A DNA stretch of 64,000 nucleotides from Marinagarivorans cellulosilyticus (GTDB lineage Bacteria; Pseudomonadota; Gammaproteobacteria; Pseudomonadales; Cellvibrionaceae), in assembly GCF_021655555.1 (NCBI RefSeq), contig NZ_AP023086.1, positions 1,374,001 to 1,438,000 of the forward strand, in the 5' to 3' direction. The position numbers and the translations under genes were made by a program. Under the pieces are notes generated by a model that did not search any database, was not told the DNA's origin, and was given only the letters and a program-made list of their open reading frames with translations. Positions 36,773-45,525 of this stretch are shown in pieces (the stretch's first letter is position 1; every line of letters starts with the position of its first letter).

Positions 36773-36802
36773 CAAGGCAATAGTTTTTTAGTTATTGCCT
36801 TG
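36773..36802. other. 10-bp inverted repeat between DUF4402 genes
   Basis: The arms 36773-36782 and 36793-36802 are reverse complements with a 10-nt loop. No T tract follows on the minus strand, so it may be an mRNA 3'-end stabiliser or part of a compound terminator with 36706-36725. Confidence 0.5.
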
Positions 36803-36823
36803 ACTCAATAAGGGTTATCAGTA

Positions 36824-37435
36824 TTAGTAACTTACGGATACCGAGTAAGTGCCGGTATAGGTACCATCAGCATAGGTGCCTGTGAATGTCGCACGGTCAG
36901 AGGCACCAAATTCACCGCCAATTAAAATATTGCCGTTACCGCTAGCATCTAAAGTAAGCGTGCCGCCATTATCGGCATCGTCTGCAATGGCGGTTAACGC
37001 TAAGAAGTTAATGGTTGGAATGGCGGGGTTGGCACTACTGTGAACCAAGTCGTTGGCTGCTGTTGGAGTTGTTGCCGTAATTACGAGGTCGGCAAATGGT
37101 GCTGCTCCCGTTACTGTAAGCACGCCAACTTGTTCACCACCTAGTGGCGTTACTGCTCCATCGCCGGTATCAGTTGTGCCATTACCTGTGGTGACTGCCC
37201 CTGTTAACGCATCAATATTAATTTGTGCTGCATCAGTGGCGCCGGCATTCGCATTATCACCAATGGTGCCGTCGGCTTTAGTAATAAATACAGTACCTAT
37301 TGAAAACGGTGTGGTTTCCGTTAGCGATATAGCATTGCTGATTTCAGCAGTAGCATTAAAAGTTTCTGCATTCGCTTGTGCAGCGGCGAATGATAGCGTG
37401 AGTGCGCCAAGTGTTAATTTTGTTAAGTTTTTCAT
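36824..37435 (-). CDS. DUF4402-type surface subunit (major, B)
   Basis: About 203 residues. The signal peptide ends in AQANA. The mature protein starts ETFNATAEISNAISLTETTPFSIG, nearly the same as its neighbour, which suggests an exposed N-terminal strand for donor-strand exchange. The C-terminus TYTGTYSVSVSY is the DUF4402 terminal strand. It is rich in Thr, Ala, Gly and Asp with no Cys, like many self-assembling surface proteins. Three ATG codons follow the GGAG. The third (37435) has the best spacing. Confidence 0.82.
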   Translation of the reverse strand: MKNLTKLTLGALTLSFAAAQANAETFNATAEISNAISLTETTPFSIGTVFITKADGTIGDNANAGATDAAQINIDALTGAVTTGNGTTDTGDGAVTPLGGEQVGVLTVTGAAPFADLVITATTPTAANDLVHSSANPAIPTINFLALTAIADDADNGGTLTLDASGNGNILIGGEFGASDRATFTGTYADGTYTGTYSVSVSY

Positions 37436-37464
37436 CATCATACTCCTACTCATCTTTCCCCAAA

Positions 37465-38046
37465 TTAATAACTTACGGTCACAACATAGGTGCCAGTGTA
37501 TGTGCCTTCTGCGTATGCAGTGCCTGCAGCTACTGCGGTAGCGGCAGTCATTTGCCCGCCAACTAATATGTCGCCATCGCCATTGGCATCTAGCACCAAT
37601 GCGGCGTTGTGAGCAGGGTCGGTGGTGATGGCGTCAAATGTAACGACAGGTAGCGCAGGGTTGCCGCTTGAATGGATTAAGTCGGTGGGTGTTGCGTTAG
37701 ACGTTACCGTGACGCTGGCAAAGGGGCTAGCGCCTGTTACTGAAAGCACACCAGCTGTTGCACCGCCAAGGCTTACAATTCGGCTTAACGTTGTTGCTTC
37801 GTCGCCTTCACCAGTACCAGTGAAGCTGCCTGTTGTGGCAAGGGTTAAGGTTGCTGGGCCGCCACCACCGTCCGCACCTGTTCCGCGGCGAACATACAAG
37901 TTGCCAAAGTTTAAAGGGGTGGTTTCTGTTAGCGCAATTGTGTTGGCTACTTCAGCGGTTACATTAAATGTTTCTGCGCTGGCACCGGTCGCTAGCAGTG
38001 CTCCTGCGGTGGTTGCTACTAAGTATTTACTTAAAGTGTTCATCAT
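37465..38046 (-). CDS. DUF4402-type surface subunit (major, A)
   Basis: Protein of 193 residues. The signal peptide ends in TGASA and the mature N-terminus is ETFNVTAEVANTIALTETTP. The C-terminus is GTYTGTYVVTVSY. It shares VLSVTGASPFA and LIHSSGNPA with subunit B (VLTVTGAAPFA, LVHSSANPA), so the two genes are duplicates. DUF4402 proteins are thought to be pilin-like or surface-layer subunits. First gene of the minus-strand operon, divergent from the usher gene. GGAG lies before two adjacent ATGs. Confidence 0.83.
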   Translation of the reverse strand: MMNTLSKYLVATTAGALLATGASAETFNVTAEVANTIALTETTPLNFGNLYVRRGTGADGGGGPATLTLATTGSFTGTGEGDEATTLSRIVSLGGATAGVLSVTGASPFASVTVTSNATPTDLIHSSGNPALPVVTFDAITTDPAHNAALVLDANGDGDILVGGQMTAATAVAAGTAYAEGTYTGTYVVTVSY

Positions 38047-38418
38047 TTATCTCCAATGATTTCTACTGGTAGGCCTCGGGCCTCGGTGCCAAGCGTTGCT
38101 ACTAGCGTGCTTAGTCCAATCTACATAGCCGACTTAGCTATGATCAGTATGTCGGCCGCTTCTATCATTACTTTAATCAAATTTAAATATTTTTTTTTGA
38201 ATAAAAAGTCAGTTAAGAAAACCTGAACAATCAACTCATATTTAAGTTGTAGCATAAAAATATTGGCGGCTAGATGATTTATTGTGCCATTGATGCACTT
38301 GCTGAGGCCATTCACCCATTCAGTGGCATTTATTTTGCTCTATCCCTCTTATTAATATTTATTCATTCAAATTCGTTGTTTTTTTGACGCGCTAATTTGG
38401 CGTCGAGGTGCGGGCATT
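38047..38418. other. Divergent AT-rich control region between DUF4402 subunits and usher
   Basis: 372 bp, strongly AT-rich between about 38160 and 38370, with no credible reading frame. It must hold the promoters for both halves of the surface-structure locus. A run of nine T lies near 38190. Such AT-rich stretches are common targets of silencing proteins. No defined box was recognised. Confidence 0.45.
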
Positions 38419-41400
38419 ATGCTAAAAGCGCTTAGCTCTGTGGTTGTAATCTTTTGGTTGTCGCTTGTTTGTTGTTCGGTAGCCTATGCCAACCTTTTTA
38501 CCGAAGATGATCTGGCTATTCTTGATATCTCCTATAAACGCCAATTAATTGGCAATGGTTTGGATGTTTATCTCACTGATGACAGCTATTACATACCTCT
38601 GATCGATTTTATTATGGCAATGGAGCTAGACATTGTTGCTGACGATTCAAAGGCCGAAGGTGTGCAGGCAAATGGAGATAAATTTATATTAGAGTTTATC
38701 GAGCAAGGGTGGCGTGTCGTTGAGGGGGATAATGAAGCCGTTATTTTCTCTGAGGGTGATGGGGTAGTACTTAAATACGATGACTTAATTTATGTGGATA
38801 AGAACTATATTACGACTTGGTTTGGCGTTGCTATGCAGCTTGATTTTAGTGAATCACTGTTAAGTATCGACTTCATTAAGCGGCTTCCAGTTCAAGATCG
38901 GTTGGAAAGAAGAAATCAAAAAGTGTCTGAACAAAATTACATGGAAAGGCCCCAGCAGCCGCTCTGGAATCAACCTTATGCTTTTATGGAGGTGCCTTCA
39001 CTGGATGTACGTGCTAGTTACTCGGTGACACGCAATGACGATGTTCGCATTAAAGATTTTAGAAACCTTATATATTCAGGGCGAACAATCGGTGATTTGT
39101 TAGGTATGAGTACTGAAACCTTTTTTACAGGCAATAGGGATGATGGGCTTGTGGGGGGCAGTATACGGATGGATCGATTTGATAATAGCCGGGAGATGTT
39201 AGGGGTGTTAGGGCTATCCCAAATTAGTATTGGTGATGTTAATAGCCCTAATACGGGCTTAAGTGGATCTGCGTATGGTCGGGGGATCTTAATTGGCAAC
39301 GATATGGTAAGCGGCGGTAAGAGTCGAGATGTTAGAGACATTGAAGGTGATTTTTACCCCGGCTGGGAAGTAGAGCTGTATTTGAATAATACTTTGGTAG
39401 GCTACTTGATTATTGATGATACTGGGCATTATAAGTTTAGCGACTTGGTGTTATTTGAAGGCGTGAATGAATTTACCTTGAAGTTTTATGGCCCACACGG
39501 TGAGAGAGAAGAGCAACAAAGAAAGATTGTTGTTGGTGATGACCCCGAAAACGAACATCCCTTTAGATATTCCGTTTCGCTATCACAACCGGGTAAGTCA
39601 ATTTTAAATATTGATGATAGGGATGTTGGTAGCAATGACGATTATCGCGCATCATTCTTTGGTCGTTTTAAAGTAACAGATAGAATGGACTTCAATTTTT
39701 CTTTGGAAGAGGCAAGGATAAAGCCTACTGAAAAAGAAGTCGAAATACCTGAAAACACCTATGATGATATTGATGTAAAACGTTATTACAGTGCTGGCAT
39801 GCAGATGTATTTTGGTGGTATTAATTTAGGTGTTAATGGCTCAATTGAGGAGCATGTTAGGACCACTGGCGGCCTTTCTGTGAGTGGTACATTTTATGGG
39901 ACGGCCATATACGGTCAGCTTCAAAATTATAGTTATGCCGATAATTATGAGGCTAATGAAGGTGAGGATAGGATTTTTAAAGCCTATAGTTTGGCTTTGA
40001 ATAAACGCTTTAATGCGTTAAGTATAGTGATGAATGGTGCGCATGAAGAGTATGAGTTTTCTACTCGCGATAATTTAGATCTCGGTCTATCGACTCGCTT
40101 CGGCTGGCTTAACTGGAATAACACTCTAAATTACATCAATGAAAAAAATATAGCATCACAAAATAACGACGTAGTAAATAATAAACTTGTGACCGGTGCG
40201 ACTTTTTTCTCTGCATCTTACCGCTTGGCAGACTTTCGGTTGGGCGGGGTCTATTCGGTGGAGCCCGAGGCGGAGTTTACTAATGCGAATATATCCACGG
40301 CATTTCGATTGACAGATAGGTTGAATTTAGATTTAAGTGCTTCTCATGCTTTATTTAATGATGAAACGTTTTATCGTGTCGGTATGAATTGGATTACCGA
40401 TAGCTTTAGGGTCACACCTTCTTTTACCTATAACGATAGAGGTCGGTGGCAGGGTTTCGTGCAGTTATCTACTAGTCTGGGTAAGCGTTCTGGGCGTTTG
40501 GGTAATTATTATAAAGCAGCGTCCAACCCGGCGATTACTCGTGGCGCTGTTCGCGCTCGCCTGTATGAAGATAAGAATGCTGATGGTGTTTATCAAACCG
40601 GTGAGCCTTTGTTGAGTGGTGGAGAGTTATCCGCAGTGCAGTCGCGCCGAAAGGGACGGTCTAATCGAGCAGGTGTTGCATGGTTAGAATTGATGCCGTC
40701 GTGGGATCGCACGGATATCGTTGTGAATACCAACAGTATTAATGAAGGCTATATGGCAATGGGGCGAGAGCCATTTTCTGTCGTTCCCCGGCCGGGGCGT
40801 ATTACAGAGTTGGATATACCCTTTTTACGCGTGGGTGAGATCGATGGCAATGTCGAAATTATTGACGGTGAAAACGTTTTTCCTGGTTTAGGTATATATA
40901 TTGAACTGGTGGATTCTAATGGGGTTGTTGCTGATATGGTTCGCAGCGATTCAGGTAGTTATTTCAACTTTGCTCAAGTTCCTCCTGGCTCTTATAAGCT
41001 GCAAGTTAAAGATTACGTACTTATCGACGTAATCCCTAAAACAATTGTTATCGATGGAACCGGTAATTATGAAGACGGGGTCCGGATATTGGTTGAACAA
41101 AAAGAATTTAAAGACGAAACGGTGTTGCCATTAGATGATATACCTTTAAGTAACAGCGGTTTATCTGATAGTACGGAAACAGCCTCAATAATTACTCCGC
41201 CCGCATTTACTGGCATCGATACTCCTGTTGTAGAGCAAACTGTTGAGGCTAGTCTTCCAGTTATGCCTATATTTGATGTGCCTACAGTCAATAAACCTGC
41301 TGAGGTCGAAGTTGTTGACGAGCCAGTTGTTGACGAACCTGTTGTTGCGGTGGCGCCCAAGCCAGAGCTGCCAAGTGATAACTACGTATTTTGGGGGGTT

Positions 41401-41616
41401 CAAGCCGGCAGTTTTAGCCAAGAGCAATCAGCGCTTAAATTGGTTGAAAAGATTAGAGCGGAAGGCTTTAGTGCACAAATAAAGCAGGTGGATCTTCCGC
41501 AAGGCAGGTTCCATCGTGTTTTTGCAAGTGGTTTTATTGATGAAGCTAGCGCGAAAGACGCGAAAGACAGCTTAGATCAAGCCTTTGGCACTAAATCTAT
41601 TGTTAAGAAAATGTAA
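38419..41616 (+). CDS. Outer-membrane usher-like protein with C-terminal SPOR domain
   Basis: Protein of 1065 residues with a signal peptide (1-24). An N-terminal domain and a beta-barrel rich in alternating strands (about 190-690) carry the usher-type segment GWEVELYLNNTLVGYLIIDDTGHYKFSDLVLFEG-like plug region, here split into shorter motifs such as LYLNNTLVGY and VNEFTLKFYGPHG. A carboxypeptidase-regulatory-like/SdrD-like region (about 705-895), a Pro/Val/Glu-rich linker with repeated VDEPV, and a SPOR domain (about 988-1065, WGVQAGSFSQEQSALKL) follow. Ushers export pilus subunits. SPOR domains bind denuded septal peptidoglycan and I know of no classical usher that has one. Function as a septum- or wall-anchored exporter of the DUF4402 subunits is inferred. 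Confidence 0.8.
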   Translation: MLKALSSVVVIFWLSLVCCSVAYANLFTEDDLAILDISYKRQLIGNGLDVYLTDDSYYIPLIDFIMAMELDIVADDSKAEGVQANGDKFILEFIEQGWRVVEGDNEAVIFSEGDGVVLKYDDLIYVDKNYITTWFGVAMQLDFSESLLSIDFIKRLPVQDRLERRNQKVSEQNYMERPQQPLWNQPYAFMEVPSLDVRASYSVTRNDDVRIKDFRNLIYSGRTIGDLLGMSTETFFTGNRDDGLVGGSIRMDRFDNSREMLGVLGLSQISIGDVNSPNTGLSGSAYGRGILIGNDMVSGGKSRDVRDIEGDFYPGWEVELYLNNTLVGYLIIDDTGHYKFSDLVLFEGVNEFTLKFYGPHGEREEQQRKIVVGDDPENEHPFRYSVSLSQPGKSILNIDDRDVGSNDDYRASFFGRFKVTDRMDFNFSLEEARIKPTEKEVEIPENTYDDIDVKRYYSAGMQMYFGGINLGVNGSIEEHVRTTGGLSVSGTFYGTAIYGQLQNYSYADNYEANEGEDRIFKAYSLALNKRFNALSIVMNGAHEEYEFSTRDNLDLGLSTRFGWLNWNNTLNYINEKNIASQNNDVVNNKLVTGATFFSASYRLADFRLGGVYSVEPEAEFTNANISTAFRLTDRLNLDLSASHALFNDETFYRVGMNWITDSFRVTPSFTYNDRGRWQGFVQLSTSLGKRSGRLGNYYKAASNPAITRGAVRARLYEDKNADGVYQTGEPLLSGGELSAVQSRRKGRSNRAGVAWLELMPSWDRTDIVVNTNSINEGYMAMGREPFSVVPRPGRITELDIPFLRVGEIDGNVEIIDGENVFPGLGIYIELVDSNGVVADMVRSDSGSYFNFAQVPPGSYKLQVKDYVLIDVIPKTIVIDGTGNYEDGVRILVEQKEFKDETVLPLDDIPLSNSGLSDSTETASIITPPAFTGIDTPVVEQTVEASLPVMPIFDVPTVNKPAEVEVVDEPVVDEPVVAVAPKPELPSDNYVFWGVQAGSFSQEQSALKLVEKIRAEGFSAQIKQVDLPQGRFHRVFASGFIDEASAKDAKDSLDQAFGTKSIVKKM

Positions 41617-41641
41617 CTTTTATCGGTGGAGGGAGTTCAGT

Positions 41642-42433
41642 ATGAAATTGTTATTAAAGGTTGCGGTTGTAATGATGTTCTCGAATGGCATCTGTTATGC
41701 CGAAGGTGATGTCGATGCTATTTCAACAAAAGAGTTACATGGAATGTTGAGTGATATTGAAAGTGAGTTGGAATCGAGGGGGGTTTCAATCCGAGATAAA
41801 CAGGGACGCATTGAAAAAGCAGAGTCGCGTTTTAAAAAGATTGTTAACCGTGGCTCTTGGAAAAATGCAGTGATTGGCTCTGTATTGACTGCTGCCGTAA
41901 CAGCCCACCCGGCCGGTTTATTGGTTGGAGGCATTGCCGGCAGTATGGTGGGGAAATCGCAGAAGTATGATAAAGCCGAAGAACAGTTTGCAGCGATTGA
42001 ACACGAAATTATTGTTGATGAAGATGATTTTTTAACCGAGGGTGAAATTCGCTTAGCCCATTTTGCCGGAGAAGAGGTCGACCCATCGTTGTTGAGTGGC
42101 GTAGAGAGTGTTAAGGAATTGGCTATGGCGCCCAGTGGAGACGAACCTTTTTATGGCGCAGAGGATAGCTCTGTTGATGAGGAAGGCGATATTAATACAG
42201 TTGATTTCGAACTTCCAGAAACATCCCCAACAGCAACAAAGCAGCCTCAGGTCATGCCAATGATGAATGTTGCAACAAGTAACGGAGGGGCAGCTTTAAA
42301 TGCAATGACTCAATCAGTTGCAAATCAGCAAAGCGGTGGTCGCATGGAGTTGGAGTCTTGTTATGGACGTGGCGCCGAAACGGCTGCTCAAAAGCGCAAG
42401 CGTTTGCCACATTGTTTTTACATGATGTATTAA
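41642..42433 (+). CDS. Small exported protein of the usher locus, unknown function
   Basis: About 263 residues. The start at 41642 has GGAGGGAG upstream. The longer frame overlaps the usher. The signal peptide ends near CYAEG. An N-terminal helical segment (about 25-75, charged) is followed by a glycine-rich hydrophobic stretch VLTAAVTAHPAGLLVGGIAGSMVG (quoted in part: AGLLVGGIAGSMVG) like the glycine-zipper of outer-membrane lipoproteins, then an acidic low-complexity region and a Cys-containing C-terminus. I do not recognise a named family. It sits between usher and FlgT-like genes with short gaps, so it is part of the same transcription unit. Confidence 0.7.
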   Translation: MKLLLKVAVVMMFSNGICYAEGDVDAISTKELHGMLSDIESELESRGVSIRDKQGRIEKAESRFKKIVNRGSWKNAVIGSVLTAAVTAHPAGLLVGGIAGSMVGKSQKYDKAEEQFAAIEHEIIVDEDDFLTEGEIRLAHFAGEEVDPSLLSGVESVKELAMAPSGDEPFYGAEDSSVDEEGDINTVDFELPETSPTATKQPQVMPMMNVATSNGGAALNAMTQSVANQQSGGRMELESCYGRGAETAAQKRKRLPHCFYMMY

Positions 42434-42446
42434 AACGGAGGCTGGC

Positions 42447-43721
42447 GTGTTTTCTTTATTGTTGATCGGTGTGGGTTTTGAGCAGAGACAGTTTTGGCGC
42501 CGATTGCTAATTTTGTTGGTAGCCATTTTTGTATTTAGTTGTTTGCTAAGCTGCAGCGCTTTAACGGGTAAATCATCTTTTGATGCTTTTGTGGATGGTG
42601 ATCCTTATATGGAAACCCATAATAAGCCAAAGATGAAAGTAGAAACTAAACCATCCCGAAGTAGTGATAACGAGGATCTATATGGCTTCGGCTCGCTTGG
42701 TGACAATAATTCGAACACAGATGCTGATGAAAATGTAGCTGATGATGTTTTATTGGATGAAGACGCTTTATTTTCGGAGCAGGCACCAGCTGTTGATGAG
42801 GTCTCAGAAATAGTATTGGAGGAAAAAGAAGCGCGATGTCTGGCGGAAAATAACCCCAGCTTTTCTTACCGTAAAAGAATAGCGGTATTACCAATGGAAT
42901 TGCAGAGTCGGCAGCATGCGGTAGATATTCCTTACGTTGAGCGCGAATACCCTCAGGTGTTAACAGGGCGCTTAAATGACGCAGGCTTGCTGGCCCGTGA
43001 CGCAACTGCGTACCATCGAATACATGTGCACTCGCAACCGTCACGCCTACATTCACCATTCACATCGGATCAAATTCGCGATACGGCTAGCCGGTTAAAT
43101 GCACAATTTTTAGTGACGGGGCGCTTGGTCGACTTATCTTTCGGAAAGTCTAAAACGCATGCGATTGATTTAGTCACAGGCTTAAAACCTTGGAAAACCT
43201 TAGCAAGGCAAACCTATGAAGGGGCAACAGGAAGTTACCGCCGGCAGCTAAATATTGATGTTAGTGTTTATGATGGCCCCAGTGGGGCATTAATTAAGCG
43301 TAAGCGGTATCGTGGTGAAGCTAACCACCCAGTGACGGCGCAGCGCGGTTATGGTTTAGAGAGCAATATTTTTTGGCAATCTGATTACGGTGAGTTAATG
43401 GCTGATGTACTTGATCAGCAAAGTGAGATGATTTCTCGTGCATTGGAGTGTTTACCGATGCGGGCGCAAATTTCTCGTGTTGACGAAGATGTTATTGAAA
43501 TCAATGCGGGTATCGATTCATTATTAATGCCAGGTGATCGTTTGCGAATTTTTCACCGGGAGCCTGCTGGGCGTGACCCTATGGGCGTGCCTAAGCATCG
43601 CTGGAAATACTACGGCGGCGTGACCATAATGGGCGTTTTCCCTTTGAAATCGATAGCCGTACTCGATGAAGACTTAGCGCCAGACGTTATTAAGCTTGGT
43701 GATATTGTTCAGGCTTGGTAG
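42447..43721 (+). CDS. FlgT/TolB-like lipoprotein of the usher locus
   Basis: Protein of 424 residues. The GTG start at 42447 has GGAGG 5 nt upstream. A hydrophobic N-terminus ends in LLSC, a probable lipobox. An acidic linker (about 50-140) follows. The folded part begins KRIAVLPMELQSRQHAVDIPYVEREYP, followed by ARLNAQFLVTGRLVDLSF, like the middle domain of flagellar assembly protein FlgT and the CsgG/TolB-type nucleotide-binding-like fold. The C-terminal portion (ISRVDEDVIEINAG and LMPGDRLRIF) resembles the FlgT C-terminal domain. FlgT forms part of the outer-membrane ring at the flagellar motor. Here no flagellar gene is present and a ring or gate for the usher system is inferred. Confidence 0.7.
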   Translation: MFSLLLIGVGFEQRQFWRRLLILLVAIFVFSCLLSCSALTGKSSFDAFVDGDPYMETHNKPKMKVETKPSRSSDNEDLYGFGSLGDNNSNTDADENVADDVLLDEDALFSEQAPAVDEVSEIVLEEKEARCLAENNPSFSYRKRIAVLPMELQSRQHAVDIPYVEREYPQVLTGRLNDAGLLARDATAYHRIHVHSQPSRLHSPFTSDQIRDTASRLNAQFLVTGRLVDLSFGKSKTHAIDLVTGLKPWKTLARQTYEGATGSYRRQLNIDVSVYDGPSGALIKRKRYRGEANHPVTAQRGYGLESNIFWQSDYGELMADVLDQQSEMISRALECLPMRAQISRVDEDVIEINAGIDSLLMPGDRLRIFHREPAGRDPMGVPKHRWKYYGGVTIMGVFPLKSIAVLDEDLAPDVIKLGDIVQAW

Positions 43722-43856
43722 TTTTAGGCTAACCTGCCTTCGTATGTTTCAATAATTTTTCTTTCTTCTAAATACCTTTTATTTTTATCTCATCATAATC
43801 GCGTGCATTTTTGATTGTCATAAAGGTGCTTGAGTCTCAAGGCCGAACCATTATCG

Positions 43857-44081
43857 TTATTTTGTCTGTGTGTTACTTGGGGTTATCGACGCTTCTTTTT
43901 GTGTGCTTTTGACTGGGTGTTGAGCAAGCACCGTTTTGCTTTTTAGCCAAATGCTACTACCAAAAGCAAACGTTGATGTTAACAAAAAAGCAGCGGTTGC
44001 AAAGGTGGCTAGTTTTCGGGAAATAGGCCTGCGGTAATGATAATTGTAGGCTGTGGGCGGAGGTTCCGTACTGGTTTTCAT
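43857..44081 (-). CDS. Small membrane or exported protein, unknown
   Basis: 74 residues from the ATG at 44081, two bases after the stop of the preceding small gene. One hydrophobic stretch (KLATFATAAFLLTSTFAFG) could be a signal anchor, followed by a basic Thr/Ser/Lys-rich tail. No family recognised. The tight coupling to the 134-residue frame is the main reason to call it real. Confidence 0.45.
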   Translation of the reverse strand: MKTSTEPPPTAYNYHYRRPISRKLATFATAAFLLTSTFAFGSSIWLKSKTVLAQHPVKSTQKEASITPSNTQTK

Positions 44082-44083
44082 GC

Positions 44084-44488
44084 TTATGGCTCGTTGCGAA
44101 TAGCGTGCATTAATAAATAGCCCATAAAACACAATATGCCTAGCCACCAAGAAAAATTAGACCAGGTTTTATTAGAGGAGAGTGAAGTGTTACTGTTTAT
44201 TTCTCCGTTATTTTTTGCGTGTGTTTCCAATAACTTTTTTTCGCTATTCGCAAAGCTTGTAAAGTGGTTTGGCGATTTTTGTGTTTGCGTGATTTGCGCT
44301 TCGTATTGAGGGGTGTCGCTAGACGAAGCTACAGCATTGTTTTGCAGCGCAATGGAGGCCGTTAATAATATGATAATGGCTAAAGCTAGCTGCCCAATAG
44401 TGCGCTTACGCTGCAAGTAATGTTGCGATGTGGCTTTATAAGCAGGCGCTATAAATATGGGGTGCGGATAATGTTTTTTTGTACGCAT
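44084..44488 (-). CDS. Small two-helix membrane protein, unknown
   Basis: 134 residues. A basic N-terminus, a transmembrane helix (about 32-50, LALAIIILLTASIALQ), a Ser/Thr/Asn-rich loop and a second helix near the C-terminus (WWLGILCFMGYLLMHAI). GAGG lies 8 nt before the ATG. No named family. It lies downstream of panB on the same strand, where panC usually sits in related bacteria. It could be an unannotated stress or envelope peptide. Confidence 0.5.
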   Translation of the reverse strand: MRTKKHYPHPIFIAPAYKATSQHYLQRKRTIGQLALAIIILLTASIALQNNAVASSSDTPQYEAQITQTQKSPNHFTSFANSEKKLLETHAKNNGEINSNTSLSSNKTWSNFSWWLGILCFMGYLLMHAIRNEP

Positions 44489-44494
44489 GGAAGT

Positions 44495-44520
44495 AACCTC
44501 AATCGTGATGGATTAAGGTT
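44495..44520 (-). promoter_or_regulatory. Imperfect dyad over the ribosome binding site of the 134-residue gene
   Basis: AACCTCAATC and GATTAAGGTT, 9 of 10 positions complementary, 6 nt apart. On the minus strand the GAGG ribosome binding site lies in one arm, so folding could hide it, or the site could be an operator. Confidence 0.4.
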
Positions 44521-44638
44521 ATTTCAGCAAACTTATCGGGCAATGTTTGGGATGCAATAGGATGAATAGCGGGTCAATTGTGATCAATTGTGGCAGAGCG
44601 GGTTAAAACGCTACTTGCCGGCCTTGAGGGTTGTGCTG

Positions 44639-45454
44639 TTAGTCAAAAGTATGTGCTAGCTCTGGGAACACCCCAGTTTTTACATCGCTAACGTATTTTG
44701 TTAATGCGCTGGGGATGTCTTGTGTTTCGACTAAGAAATTCTTGCTGAATTTTGGGGGCTTTGGTGTAAGGCCTAGAATGTCGTTTATCACCAATACTTG
44801 GGCGTCGGTATCCTTGCCTGCGCCAATACCAATGGTTGGTATTGATAAGCGTTGTGTGATTGTTTTAGCGAGCTCGCTCGGTACGCATTCTAGCACCAGT
44901 AAATCTGCGCCGGCGCGTTCTAGGGCGATGGCGTCAGCTAATAATTTATCGGCTTGCTGTTGAGTCCGCCCTTGCACACGGAACCCGCCTAGTTTGTTCA
45001 CAGATTGCGGTGTTAACCCTAAGTGGGCGCATACTGGGATGCCCCTTTCGGCTAGCATGGTAACCGTGGGTGCCAGCCATTCGCCGCCTTCAATTTTTAC
45101 CACATGGGCGCCAGCTTGCATTATGCGCATAGCATTGTGCATGGCTTGGTCTGTTGTGGCGTACGACATAAAGGGCATGTCGCCCAAAATAAGCGACTTT
45201 TTGTTGCCTCTGGCCACGGCTTCTACATGGTAGAGCATGTGTTCCATTGTTACAGGTAGGGTTGAGTCATAGCCCAGAACGGTCATGCCAAGACTATCGC
45301 CAACTAACACGGTTTCCACCCCAGATTGTTCGGCCATGGCAGCCATAGGGGCGTCGTATAAAGCGACGCAAGTGAATTTTTCTTGCTCGGCTTTAAGTTT
45401 TTGCAGGGTAAGAATGGTAATGGGTTTTGTGAGCGGTTCGCTGCAATAGGCCAT
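44639..45454 (-). CDS. panB: 3-methyl-2-oxobutanoate hydroxymethyltransferase
   Basis: Protein of 271 residues, full length. It transfers a hydroxymethyl group from methylene-tetrahydrofolate to alpha-ketoisovalerate, the first step of pantothenate synthesis. Conserved segments are VLVGDSLGMTVLGYDSTLPVT (quoted in part: VGDSLGMTVLG), KIEGGEW, PVCAHLGLTPQSVN and IGIGAG. The magnesium and substrate ligands lie in these loops. It follows folK by about 70 bp on the same strand. panC, which normally comes next, is not in the window. Confidence 0.97.
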   Translation of the reverse strand: MAYCSEPLTKPITILTLQKLKAEQEKFTCVALYDAPMAAMAEQSGVETVLVGDSLGMTVLGYDSTLPVTMEHMLYHVEAVARGNKKSLILGDMPFMSYATTDQAMHNAMRIMQAGAHVVKIEGGEWLAPTVTMLAERGIPVCAHLGLTPQSVNKLGGFRVQGRTQQQADKLLADAIALERAGADLLVLECVPSELAKTITQRLSIPTIGIGAGKDTDAQVLVINDILGLTPKPPKFSKNFLVETQDIPSALTKYVSDVKTGVFPELAHTFD

Positions 45455-45525
45455 AAGGCATCCTTTAGGTTCGTGCGCCGCGCGCTAATTGTGATAATAA
45501 ATTATTGGTGCGTTGCAGCTTGGTT

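Noticed and set aside
41067..41427. Minus-strand frames rich in Thr, Ser and Gly
   Set aside because: Antisense to the VDEP-repeat linker of the usher gene. No ribosome binding site.
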